From an uncultured Verrucomicrobiota bacterium (GTDB lineage Bacteria; Verrucomicrobiota; Verrucomicrobiia; Opitutales; Opitutaceae), in assembly GCA_903919625.1 (NCBI GenBank), contig CAIXIZ010000192.1:1-6867 (forward strand): a DNA stretch of 6,867 nucleotides, given 5' to 3'. Each line of letters starts with the position of its first letter. The stretch's first letter is position 1. Shown here one piece after another: positions 1 to 6,867 of the stretch. The translations under genes and the position numbers were made by a program. The notes below the pieces were generated by a model. It was not told the origin of the DNA. It searched no databases and saw only the letters and a list, made by a program, of their open reading frames with translations.

Positions 1-76
1 GTGAAATAGTCCCGGATTCTCTTCCGCAGCCGGGTACGCTGGCGCAGAAATTGTCTAATCGTTTCCCTGGTATCGA
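1..76. other. Left-edge stretch without an assignable gene
   Basis: This is the region downstream of the TPR gene's stop codon. No start codon with a convincing frame is visible on either strand. One minus-strand frame stays open to the window edge and reads as a basic, Arg/Gln-rich peptide (part of it is TIRQFLRQRTRLRKRIRDYF). It has no ATG and may simply be chance. The inverted pair CCCGG (11-15) and CCGGG (30-34) could form a weak hairpin after the TPR gene, but no T-run follows it. Confidence 0.3.
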
Positions 77-1018
77 TTACGGAACCACTTTGGCGGCCGG
101 CACCGGAAAGCCCGGTGGCGCATCCGGCGGTGTCGCCGGCCCGCCCGGAAGCTGATCCACCAGTTTTTGCCTCTGCTTGTCCAAAATGGGGTCGTCCACC
201 GCGGCGATGAGGGCGCGGGCGGCGGCGACATCTTTCATTTTCAGCAGCACGTTGGCCTCGTGGAGCTGGATGGTCTGCTTCTCGCGTTTGGTCGTCATGC
301 GCCCCTCCAGCGCACGCCAGGCCTGCAGGGCGGCGGGCCAGTCGGGCTGGTCGAGCTCGTAATACGACTCGGCGTGGCGGTAGGCAAAACCGATGTTGGC
401 CGGCGCCAGCCGCGCAGCCTCGGCAAAGGCGTGTTGCATCGCCGTATCGAGGGCGGGACGTTTCCAGTCGCCGCTTTTGAGGAAATCGTCCCGGGCCTCG
501 GAGAGCAGCGTGCCGAGTTGGTAATGGTACAGCGGCTCATCCGGGGCGAGCTGGATGGCTGACAGATAATAGTTCACGGCCTCCAGCGGCTTGCCCTCCT
601 CTGCCAGGTAGTTGCCCAGCTGGTTTTTGACCAGCGGCAGGTTGGGATCAAGCTGGTTGGCCTTGAGCAGCAGGGCGGTGGCGCTTTTGCGCTCATCGAG
701 CAAGGGCTTCCCCAGCAGGAGCGCATAGCTCACATAACCGGCGGCGACCTCGGGATAGTCTTTCACATATTTTTCGTAGTCGTTGACCAGTTTTTGAAAC
801 TGCGGACGCATGTCTTCGACTTCGATCTGCTTCTCCGCCTGGTCCGCCTGTGCCAGCAAGGCCTGCTGCCGGGCGACCAATGCCTTCAGCTCGGTCTGCG
901 CCTTTGACTCGGCCGGGGGCTGGGCGGCAGCCGGCGGCGGTGCCTTGGCCGGCTCGGCCGCGCGCAGGGCGGCGGCAAACAGGGCGGCGGCAAGGCAAAG
1001 CAGGAGGCGGAATGGCAT
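77..1018 (-). CDS. Secreted tetratricopeptide-repeat protein of unknown function
   Basis: The product is about 313 residues. It opens with a clear Sec signal peptide: Arg at 4, a Leu/Ala hydrophobic core, and probable cleavage near residue 20 before AEPAKAPPP. A Pro/Ala-rich linker follows, then a charged, probably coiled-coil helix at about 40-75. Helical repeats fill roughly 90-270, including TPR-like stretches such as NQLGNYLAEEGKPLEAVNYY and the following AIQLAPDEPLYHYQLG. The C-terminus is a Pro-rich tail. TPR proteins of this sort usually act as protein-protein scaffolds, here in the periplasm or at the envelope; the partner is unknown. The frame stays open upstream to an ATG at 1114, but that start would overlap the divergent HAD gene's ATG and bury the signal peptide, so the ATG at 1018 is preferred. 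The ATG at 1027 is a close alternative. There is no recognisable ribosome-binding site. The family (TPR, exported) is fairly sure; the function is not known. Confidence 0.8.
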   Translation of the reverse strand: MPFRLLLCLAAALFAAALRAAEPAKAPPPAAAQPPAESKAQTELKALVARQQALLAQADQAEKQIEVEDMRPQFQKLVNDYEKYVKDYPEVAAGYVSYALLLGKPLLDERKSATALLLKANQLDPNLPLVKNQLGNYLAEEGKPLEAVNYYLSAIQLAPDEPLYHYQLGTLLSEARDDFLKSGDWKRPALDTAMQHAFAEAARLAPANIGFAYRHAESYYELDQPDWPAALQAWRALEGRMTTKREKQTIQLHEANVLLKMKDVAAARALIAAVDDPILDKQRQKLVDQLPGGPATPPDAPPGFPVPAAKVVP

Positions 1019-1112
1019 GATGAGCATGGCGACAGCGCAGCTGAGCAGAAGTGCCGCGTAATCCTGACACTGACGGATTGCATGCCAGCGCGCAACGCCC
1101 AGATTTGCCCGC

Positions 1113-1829
1113 ATGTCCGCCCCTCAGCTCGCCATCGGCTTCGACGCCGACGACACCCTCTGGCACAATGAAAACCTCTTTGCTGCCATGCACGCGCGCT
1201 TTGGCGCGCTGCTGGCGCGCTATCATGACGCCGCCACCGTCGAACGCGAATTGCTGGCGACCGAGCTGCGCAACATCGAGCCCTATGGCTATGGCGTAAA
1301 AAGTTTCACCCTCTCCGCCATCGAGACCGCCATCCATCTCTCGGGCGGCAAAATTCCCGCCGACGAAATCCAGCACCTCATCGACCTCGGTCGCGACATG
1401 CTCATCCACCCGGTTGAGCTGCTCGAGGGCGTCGCCTCCACCCTGGCCGCCCTCGCGTCCGCGGGCACCTGCCGCCTGCTCGTCATCACCAAAGGCGACC
1501 TCCGCGACCAGCAGAGCAAGCTCGACCGTTCCGGTCTCGGAGGTCATTTCCACCATGTCGAAATCGTCGCCGAGAAAAACCCGGGCGTCTTCGCCGCGCT
1601 GCTGCGCCGCCACGCCATTGCGCCGGAAAATTTCCTGATGGTCGGCAACTCGCTCAAGAGCGACATCCTGCCCGTGCTCGCGCTCGGCGGCGCGGCCGTC
1701 CATGTGCCCTACCATCTGCTCTGGACCCATGAGCACACCGACGAGGTTCCGGCCGCCGATGGCCGCTTTTACGAGCTGAAAACCTTCCATGAACTGCCGG
1801 CGGTCATCCGGGAGTGGCAAAACCGGTGA
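1113..1829 (+). CDS. HAD-superfamily hydrolase (probable small-molecule phosphatase)
   Basis: The product has 238 residues, a normal length for a cytosolic HAD phosphatase with an inserted helical cap. All four HAD motifs are visible. Motif I is GFDADDTLW, with nucleophile Asp11, acid/base Asp13 and Thr15. Motif II is VITKG with Thr126. Motif III is the Lys in AEKNPG (about Lys155). Motif IV is VGNSLKSDI, with Asn179 and Asp184 for magnesium. The helical region between motifs I and II (about 20-100) is the C1-type cap that sets substrate choice. The fold and Asp-based phosphoryl-transfer chemistry are known for the family. The substrate cannot be read from sequence; the resemblance is to the general YjjG/YigB-like HAD group. 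It is transcribed divergently from the TPR gene and looks monocistronic, because the next gene downstream is on the other strand. No Shine-Dalgarno sequence precedes the ATG. Confidence 0.88.
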   Translation: MSAPQLAIGFDADDTLWHNENLFAAMHARFGALLARYHDAATVERELLATELRNIEPYGYGVKSFTLSAIETAIHLSGGKIPADEIQHLIDLGRDMLIHPVELLEGVASTLAALASAGTCRLLVITKGDLRDQQSKLDRSGLGGHFHHVEIVAEKNPGVFAALLRRHAIAPENFLMVGNSLKSDILPVLALGGAAVHVPYHLLWTHEHTDEVPAADGRFYELKTFHELPAVIREWQNR

Positions 1830-1837
1830 TCATTTTA

Positions 1838-1864
1838 CCGCGGATTGCACGGATGGGCGCGGAT
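1838..1864. repeat. Short CGGAT-rich tandem motif
   Basis: Three copies of CGGAT start at 1841, 1850 and 1860, spaced 9 and 10 bases apart, just after the HAD stop codon. A further CGGATTGC matching the first copy lies at 1964-1971. I recall similar 'CGGAT...CACGGAT' text as common between genes in verrucomicrobial and planctomycete genomes; that is memory, not a search. No intrinsic terminator with a T-run was found between the two converging genes (1830-1986), so this may be all the gap contains. Confidence 0.4.
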
Positions 1865-1986
1865 GCAAGAAGGAGCCAGGAACCAGCACCGATCCCATCC
1901 ACCGGCTAACGCCGCCAATCTCAAATCTCTACGGAGGCCGAAAAGTCCGCCATCAGATAATCTCGGATTGCGCCCCCATCGCGCCA

Positions 1987-2727
1987 TTACTGTCGCCTGA
2001 AACGTCGCACCAGCGCCAATCCCAGCACACCGAGGCCGGCATAGCAGGCAATGGTGGAGGGCTCAGGGATAGTACCGAGCGCCGTGTTGGGAATGGCCAC
2101 AATCGCCGATCCCGTGTCTGGCCCGCGGTAAAACACCCCAAAATCGTCGCCCCCACCCCCTTGGTAATAACCGATGTCAACCGTGTGGGTGCCGGCGGTC
2201 AGACTCACGCTCGCCTGCACGGCCGTGGTGCCTTGGATCCGGTTGTTGTTGACCAACAGAGTATTATCCAGAAAAAACACCGATCCGTCGTCGCTGGCGG
2301 TGACAAAGTTATAGGTGCCGCCCGTGGTGATGGTGAGCACCCCCTGCATCCGTGCCGCATAATTTGCCGTCGAGGAGAAGCCATAAACCTGGAAAATATT
2401 GAAGGGGCCGGCCGATGACACGACATTGCCATTGGCATCGAGGCTGATATTGGAAAGATTCAGATTCAGCACGCCATTCGCTCCGCTAAAAGTCGTGAGG
2501 CTCGGAGTTGACAGCCCAAATGCTGCGGGCTCATTGGCAAAATAGGCGGTGTAGGAGTCCGTGGCTGACCACGTGCTGGCGGCGTCACTCTCAAAGGTGG
2601 AATTTGGAAATTGAAACAACTGCAGGGACAGTCCGCCCGACTGGGCGCTTGCCGTGGCCGCGCCCATGAGCAGCAGGCAGGCGAAAAGCGTCCAGTTACG
2701 GCAAAAGATTTTTACGTTATTCTTCAT
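1987..2727 (-). CDS. Exported PA14-domain protein with PEP-CTERM sorting tail
   Basis: The product has 246 residues from the chosen ATG at 2727. That start is followed directly by a signal peptide: KNNVK, an aromatic/Leu core, and ATASA-QS cleavage near residue 28. The first half (about 30-120) is Ser/Asn/Thr-rich with no recognised motif. Residues of about 125-213 match a PA14 domain: a YNFVTASDDGSVFFLDN strand pair, then LTAGTHTVDIGYYQ, then FGVFYRGPD. PA14 domains commonly bind carbohydrate in adhesins and glycosidases. The last 27 residues form a textbook PEP-CTERM: IPEP at 220-223, a hydrophobic helix, then RRFRRQ. Proteins with this tail are known to be cut and re-anchored by an exosortase in exopolysaccharide-producing Gram-negatives. 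A longer frame begins at 2847, but it would put 40 non-signal residues ahead of the signal peptide. Base composition is less GC-rich than in neighbouring genes. No catalytic domain is seen, so a surface or matrix binding role is inferred. Confidence 0.88.
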   Translation of the reverse strand: MKNNVKIFCRNWTLFACLLLMGAATASAQSGGLSLQLFQFPNSTFESDAASTWSATDSYTAYFANEPAAFGLSTPSLTTFSGANGVLNLNLSNISLDANGNVVSSAGPFNIFQVYGFSSTANYAARMQGVLTITTGGTYNFVTASDDGSVFFLDNTLLVNNNRIQGTTAVQASVSLTAGTHTVDIGYYQGGGGDDFGVFYRGPDTGSAIVAIPNTALGTIPEPSTIACYAGLGVLGLALVRRFRRQ

Positions 2728-2881
2728 GGGAAAATACTTAATCTGTAATGTCTTAGGATCAGCCATAAAGCATATGCCCGCGGGAGCAACCACAAAGTGG
2801 TCTGTCAGGTGACCGTCGTGCTGCCGCCGGAGAAGGTGACTGGGCAAAGACCTCTACGACCCGCCTGTCTCTCGGCGGCAA

Positions 2882-4309
<1,428 letters not shown>

Positions 4310-4494
4310 GGGCAATAGGTGAGAAAGGCGGGAAGGAGGGCGGCCCATCAGGTCAGAAAATGGCGCAAAGGTCACAAAGTTTTTTTGGCGTAACAAATCT
4401 GCCCCGCGTAACCGCATCTTAACACAAACCGGCCGGTTGCCGCTTTCCGGGTCCGGCAAAGGTACCCATTTTTCAGGCAATCGCTTCTCCCCAC
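4310..4494. promoter_or_regulatory. Divergent promoter region with palindromes, between uxaC and the acyltransferase pair
   Basis: Both flanking genes start outward from this 185-bp gap, so it should hold two promoters. A perfect 12-bp palindrome, AACCGGCCGGTT, lies at 4427-4438. It abuts an inverted repeat with arms TTGCCG (4437-4442) and CGGCAA (4454-4459), separated by 11 bases. A TAAGAT element on the minus strand (4416-4421) is a plausible -10 box for uxaC, though no good -35 box sits 17 bases above it. A run of seven T residues occurs near 4380. Dyads in such a place are typical of repressor operators; a regulator of uxaC or of the lipid genes is inference only. Confidence 0.4.
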
Positions 4495-5292
4495 ATGAAC
4501 GAATTACCTGAAACCTCCGTTGCCACGCGCCGCCCGGCGCTGGTTGACCGTGTGCTCGCCGGCGGCCAAACCGGCCGCGGCTACACGCTGCGCCTTGCCT
4601 CCTGCGTCGCCGATGTGCATGCGGCCCAGGCGCTGCGCTTCGGCGTGTTCAATGTCGAGATGGGCGAGGGTCTGGCGGCTTCGTATGCCACCGGCTTGGA
4701 CGCGGACCTGTTCGACACCGCCTGTGACCACCTGCTCGTCGAGGCCGAAGGCACGGGCGAAGTCATCGGCACCTACCGGCTGCAAACCGGTGGGCAGGCC
4801 GCCACGAGCCTCGGTTACTACAGCGCCAAGGAATTCGACTTCACTCCGTATGAGCCGCTGCGGGCCGAACTGGTCGAACTGGGCCGGGCGTGCGTCCACT
4901 CCGAACATCGCAACCGCGCCGTGCTCGGTCTGCTGTGGAAAGGCATCGCGGAATATGCGCGTGTCCGCGGCGGCCGTTACCTGGTGGGCTGCAGCTCGCT
5001 CACCTCGCAGAATCCGGCGGATGGCGCGGCCTTGTATGCCGCGTTAACCGTCAAACATCTCGCTCCCGCGCCGTTTCGCACCCAGCCCCTGCCCGACCTC
5101 GCCTGCCCGCTCGTCCGGCTGACCCTGCCGCCACCCCGCCTGCCCAAGCTCCTCGCCGCCTATCTCTCGCTCGGCGCCAAAATCTGCGGCCCGCCCGCCA
5201 TCGACCGCGAGTTCCAGACCATCGATTTCCTCACCTTGGTTGACCTCGACACGCTCCCGTCCCACACGGTGGAGCGTTTCCTGCGAGGATGA
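4495..5292 (+). CDS. OlsB-like GNAT-fold N-acyltransferase (amino-acid lipid synthesis)
   Basis: The product has 265 residues and resembles the OlsB / 'putative hemolysin' GNAT acyltransferases. These move a 3-hydroxyacyl chain from acyl carrier protein to the amino group of ornithine (OlsB) or glycine (GlsB) to give a lyso-aminolipid. Family signatures run in order. ALRFGVFNVEMGEG spans about 46-59. FDTACDHLLV is near 73-82. EVIGTYRLQ is near 89-97. LVELGRACVHSEHRNR, about 126-141, is the acyl-carrier/CoA-binding strand and loop. GLLWKGIAEYAR and YLVGCSSL come next. The C-terminal LLAAYLSLGAKICGPPAIDR with its FQTIDFLTLVDL ending (about 219-251) closes the protein. No signal peptide or membrane segment is seen, so it is cytosolic or membrane-peripheral. 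It overlaps the next gene by 4 bases (ATGA), which strongly suggests one operon and coupled translation. No Shine-Dalgarno sequence is visible before the ATG. The family assignment is strong; the amino-acid head group is not determined. Confidence 0.85.
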   Translation: MNELPETSVATRRPALVDRVLAGGQTGRGYTLRLASCVADVHAAQALRFGVFNVEMGEGLAASYATGLDADLFDTACDHLLVEAEGTGEVIGTYRLQTGGQAATSLGYYSAKEFDFTPYEPLRAELVELGRACVHSEHRNRAVLGLLWKGIAEYARVRGGRYLVGCSSLTSQNPADGAALYAALTVKHLAPAPFRTQPLPDLACPLVRLTLPPPRLPKLLAAYLSLGAKICGPPAIDREFQTIDFLTLVDLDTLPSHTVERFLRG

Positions 5293-6167
5293 ACCGAGCT
5301 GGACCGACCAAACCCCTCCCGACCCGTGTGTGGGGCGAGCTTCGAGCGACCGCCCGGCTCATCACCTGGGTGGCGTGCGTGTTCATTTCCTACGCAGATT
5401 TCTGGCTGCGGGTGCGGCTCGCGGGCCGCGTTAATTCGCCACTTGCCCGCGCCCAATGGGCCCAGCGCTGGGCGCGACGCTACCTGCGCGTGTTTCATAT
5501 TGTGGTGGTGCGCCATGGCAGACCGCCCTCGCACGGTCTGCTCGTGAGCAACCATCTCAGCTATGTGGACATCGTGGTGCTGGGGGCGGTGCAGCCGGCG
5601 GTATTTGTGGCCAAGCGCGAACTGCGCGACTGGCCGCTCATCGGCTGGGTGACGTGTTGCGCCGGCACCATTTTTGTCAACCGCCGGCGGCTGCGCGACG
5701 TGCATCGCGTGATCGGGGAGTTTCCGCGCGTGGTCGCCGACGGCACGGTGGTCGCGTTTTTTCCCGAAGGCACGAGCACGGACGGACGGACGGTGCTGCC
5801 CTTTCATTCCTCACTCTTTGCCCCGGCGGTGCGGGAAGGCTGGCCGGTCACACCGGTGTGGCTGGAATATGCGCTGGATGAGGGCGATGGCTCGGCAGCG
5901 GACGAAGTCTGCTGGTGGGGTGAGGCGGATTTTGCCCCGCATTTCTGGCACTTTCTCACCAAACGGCGCATCCGCGCCCGCGTCGTCTATGGCGAGCCGA
6001 CGCCGCCCGGCCCCGACCGGAAATTGCTGGCCCGCCAGCTCCATGCCCGGACATGCGAGCTCGGAAACGTGAAGCCTTTGCCCAACGGCACCGCGCTGCG
6101 GGCGATCCTCATGAACGGAAAGTGTCCGCCAGAATGGCGGGAGTCGGCGAAGCCGGACGCAACGTGA
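5289..6167 (+). CDS. PlsC/OlsA-like 1-acyl O-acyltransferase
   Basis: The product has 292 residues of the PlsC/LPLAT family, which esterifies a second fatty acyl chain onto a lyso-lipid. Motif I is NHLSYVD, with the catalytic His89-x4-Asp94 pair. Motif II is GTIFVNRRRL near 126-135. Motif III is FFPEGTSTDG near 157-166. Motif IV is VTPVWLEY near 187-194. One membrane-associating hydrophobic helix lies at about 21-40. The ATG overlaps the stop of the OlsB-like gene, and GAGG sits directly before it, too close for a normal ribosome-binding site, so re-initiation after the upstream gene is likely. Pairing with an OlsB-like gene points to OlsA, the O-acyltransferase that finishes ornithine lipid, or to GlsA for glycine lipid. 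Lysophosphatidate acylation (true PlsC) is an alternative, since the families share all four motifs. Downstream it converges on the small membrane gene, with 4 bases between the stops. Confidence 0.88.
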   Translation: MNRAGPTKPLPTRVWGELRATARLITWVACVFISYADFWLRVRLAGRVNSPLARAQWAQRWARRYLRVFHIVVVRHGRPPSHGLLVSNHLSYVDIVVLGAVQPAVFVAKRELRDWPLIGWVTCCAGTIFVNRRRLRDVHRVIGEFPRVVADGTVVAFFPEGTSTDGRTVLPFHSSLFAPAVREGWPVTPVWLEYALDEGDGSAADEVCWWGEADFAPHFWHFLTKRRIRARVVYGEPTPPGPDRKLLARQLHARTCELGNVKPLPNGTALRAILMNGKCPPEWRESAKPDAT

Positions 6168-6171
6168 ATTA

Positions 6172-6418
6172 CTATGGCAGCACCACCGACCAAAACCAGA
6201 TGGCACAAGGCACGCCGAGAACAATGCCCATCCATCGAATCATCACATCTTCCGCAGCATTTACTTTGACCGTTGCCAGCAGGCTACAACCGAACAAGAG
6301 CAGCAATGAAATCAGCATAAAATATGGCCCAGCCCACTAGCAAGAAGCCACTCATCGCCATTACTGCACGAACCAACCAAGCGAGTTTGGACGGGGACGT
6401 GGGCGTGGCGGGGTTCAC
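6172..6418 (-). pseudogene. Small multi-pass membrane protein gene, apparently split by a one-base frameshift
   Basis: Two minus-strand frames too short for normal gene calling overlap here. The first (GTG at 6418 to TAG at 6284, 44 residues) begins MNPATPTSPSKLAW and then becomes a hydrophobic helix ending GFLLVGWAIF. The second (ATG at 6318 to TAG at 6172, 48 residues) reads MLISLLLLFGCSLLATV, a short polar loop, then RWMGIVLGVPCAIWFWSVVLP. Removing one T from the T4 run at 6319-6322 would join them into an 81-residue protein. It would have a polar N-terminus and three hydrophobic stretches (about 14-33, 34-50 and 62-81). The two hydrophobic halves match in character and the join falls exactly where the first helix ends, so a single broken gene (or a sequencing indel) is favoured over two tiny genes. 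Start choice is weak: a TAG lies five codons upstream and no ribosome-binding site is seen. A TATAGG box at 6430-6435 could be a -10 element. Function is unknown. Confidence 0.45.
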
Positions 6419-6462
6419 AGCACCGGCACCCTATACTCGCCCGACTCATCGGCAAGCCGTCA

Positions 6463-6497
6463 GTAGGATGCATCCCGCTTCTACCGAAGCGGGCTAC
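6463..6497 (-). repeat. REP-like element: GTAG plus perfect hairpin
   Basis: Read on the minus strand, a GTAG tetranucleotide (6497-6494) is followed at once by a perfect 8-bp stem. The arms are CCCGCTTC and GAAGCGGG and the loop is GGTA (6493-6474). The element ends CTAC (6466-6463), complementary to the opening GTAG, leaving a 7-base bulge. It overlaps the 10-bp palindrome GGATGCATCC at 6466-6475. A GTAG head joined to a hairpin is the known architecture of REP sequences mobilised by RAYT (TnpA-REP) transposases. No RAYT gene is present in this window. The hairpin lacks a following T-run in either direction, so it is not a canonical intrinsic terminator, though it may still stabilise the argG transcript end. 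Confidence 0.5.
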
Positions 6498-6504
6498 CAG
6501 ATCA

Positions 6505-6520
6505 GTCGGTGCGCACCAAC
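6505..6520 (-). terminator. GC-rich hairpin just after argG, possible transcript end
   Basis: A 16-base dyad centred on the perfect palindrome GGTGCGCACC (6508-6517) begins 12 bases after the argG stop codon. In the minus-strand transcript it can form a six-pair stem, including one G-U pair, around a GCGC loop. There is no T-tract, so it may be an RNA-stability or Rho-assisted end rather than a standard intrinsic terminator. Confidence 0.3.
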
Positions 6521-6532
6521 GCGCGTGCCCGT

Positions 6533-6867
6533 TCAGCCCTTCGGTCCGCCTTGCGCGAGGTTGCGCGCGCGGAGGCGCAGGCCGTTGAGCCGGATGAAGC
6601 CGGTCGCGTCGCTCTGGTTGTACCAGCTCTTCACGCCTTCCATCGACGCGATCTTGTCGTCGTACAGCGAATACGGCGACTTGCGGCCGCAGGTGATGAT
6701 GTTGCCCTTGTAGAGCTTGAGCCGCACGGTGCCGGTGACGTATTTCTGGCTCTCGTCCACCAGCGCCTGCAAGGCCTCGCGCTCGGGCGCAAACCAGAAG
6801 CCGTAATACACCAGCTCGGCGTATTTCGGGATGAGCGAGTCGCGCAGGTGCTGCACCTCGCGGTCCA
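6533..6867 (-). CDS. argG: Argininosuccinate synthase, C-terminal part (cut by window edge)
   Basis: This is the last 111 or so residues of ArgG, which joins citrulline and aspartate using ATP to give argininosuccinate, AMP and pyrophosphate in the arginine pathway. The frame is open to the right edge and reads DREVQHLRDSLIPKYAEL, then YYGFWFAPERE, TGTVRLKLYKGN, CGRKSPYSLYD and QSDATGFIRLNGLRLRARN. All of these are typical of the ArgG C-terminal tetramerisation and multimer-contact region. About three quarters of the usual ~400-residue protein, including the ATP-binding N-terminus, lies outside the window. The tail after the family core is short and ends GGPKG. No other arg gene is visible downstream. 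The first in-frame GTG at 6856 is an internal valine, not a start. Confidence 0.95.
   Translation of the reverse strand, partial: DREVQHLRDSLIPKYAELVYYGFWFAPEREALQALVDESQKYVTGTVRLKLYKGNIITCGRKSPYSLYDDKIASMEGVKSWYNQSDATGFIRLNGLRLRARNLAQGGPKG

Noticed and set aside
693..1820. Long open minus-strand frame (375 codons) across the HAD gene
   Set aside because: It lies antisense to the HAD gene, with all four HAD motifs intact on the plus strand, and also overlaps the TPR gene. Long antisense frames are expected in GC-rich DNA.
1789..2418. Plus-strand open frame covering the HAD-PA14 gap
   Set aside because: Most of it is antisense to the PEP-CTERM gene and the translation has no protein-like pattern, so the gap 1830-1986 is treated as non-coding.
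2728..2881. Hairpins between uxaC and the PEP-CTERM gene (CCGCC 2861-2865 with GGCGG 2874-2878; ACCAC 2789-2793 with GTGGT 2797-2801)
   Set aside because: Stems are only 5 bp and no T-run follows either, so neither is supported as a terminator or operator.
4439..4494. Sigma-70 promoter for the OlsB-like gene
   Set aside because: No convincing -35/-10 pair with 16-18 base spacing was found on the plus strand.
6324..6713. Plus-strand open frame across the REP-like element and the argG end
   Set aside because: It is antisense to ArgG and passes through two hairpins; its composition does not resemble a real protein.

Overview
The window looks like chromosomal DNA from a GC-rich Gram-negative bacterium, most likely a verrucomicrobium of the Opitutaceae type. 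That placement is inference. It rests on high GC with strong G/C third positions, a secreted PA14 protein ending in a PEP-CTERM exosortase tail, start codons that mostly lack a Shine-Dalgarno motif, and a repeated CGGAT-rich intergenic motif. No phage, plasmid, CRISPR, tRNA or rRNA feature was seen.

Layout. Positions 1-76 hold no assignable gene. A secreted TPR protein runs on the minus strand (77-1018). A divergent HAD-superfamily hydrolase follows on plus (1113-1829). A 157-bp spacer carries a short CGGAT repeat. Next on minus are a PA14/PEP-CTERM exported protein (1987-2727) and glucuronate isomerase uxaC (2882-4309). A 185-bp divergent region with palindromes separates uxaC from a translationally coupled plus-strand pair: an OlsB-like GNAT N-acyltransferase (4495-5292) and a PlsC/OlsA-like O-acyltransferase (5289-6167). 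The last part, on minus, has a small multi-pass membrane gene that appears split by one extra base (6172-6418), a REP-like GTAG-plus-hairpin element (6463-6497), a hairpin just after argG, and the C-terminal end of argG running off the right edge (6533-6867).

The genes do not form one pathway. UxaC is the entry step of hexuronate catabolism, and ArgG is arginine biosynthesis. The acyltransferase pair is the most coherent functional unit. It should build a phosphorus-free N,O-diacylated amino-acid lipid (ornithine or glycine type) in the membrane. The PEP-CTERM protein implies an exosortase system elsewhere in the genome.

No clearly new multi-gene system is evident. The points most worth checking are the aminolipid pair and its head group, the frame-split small membrane gene, and the REP-like element beside it.
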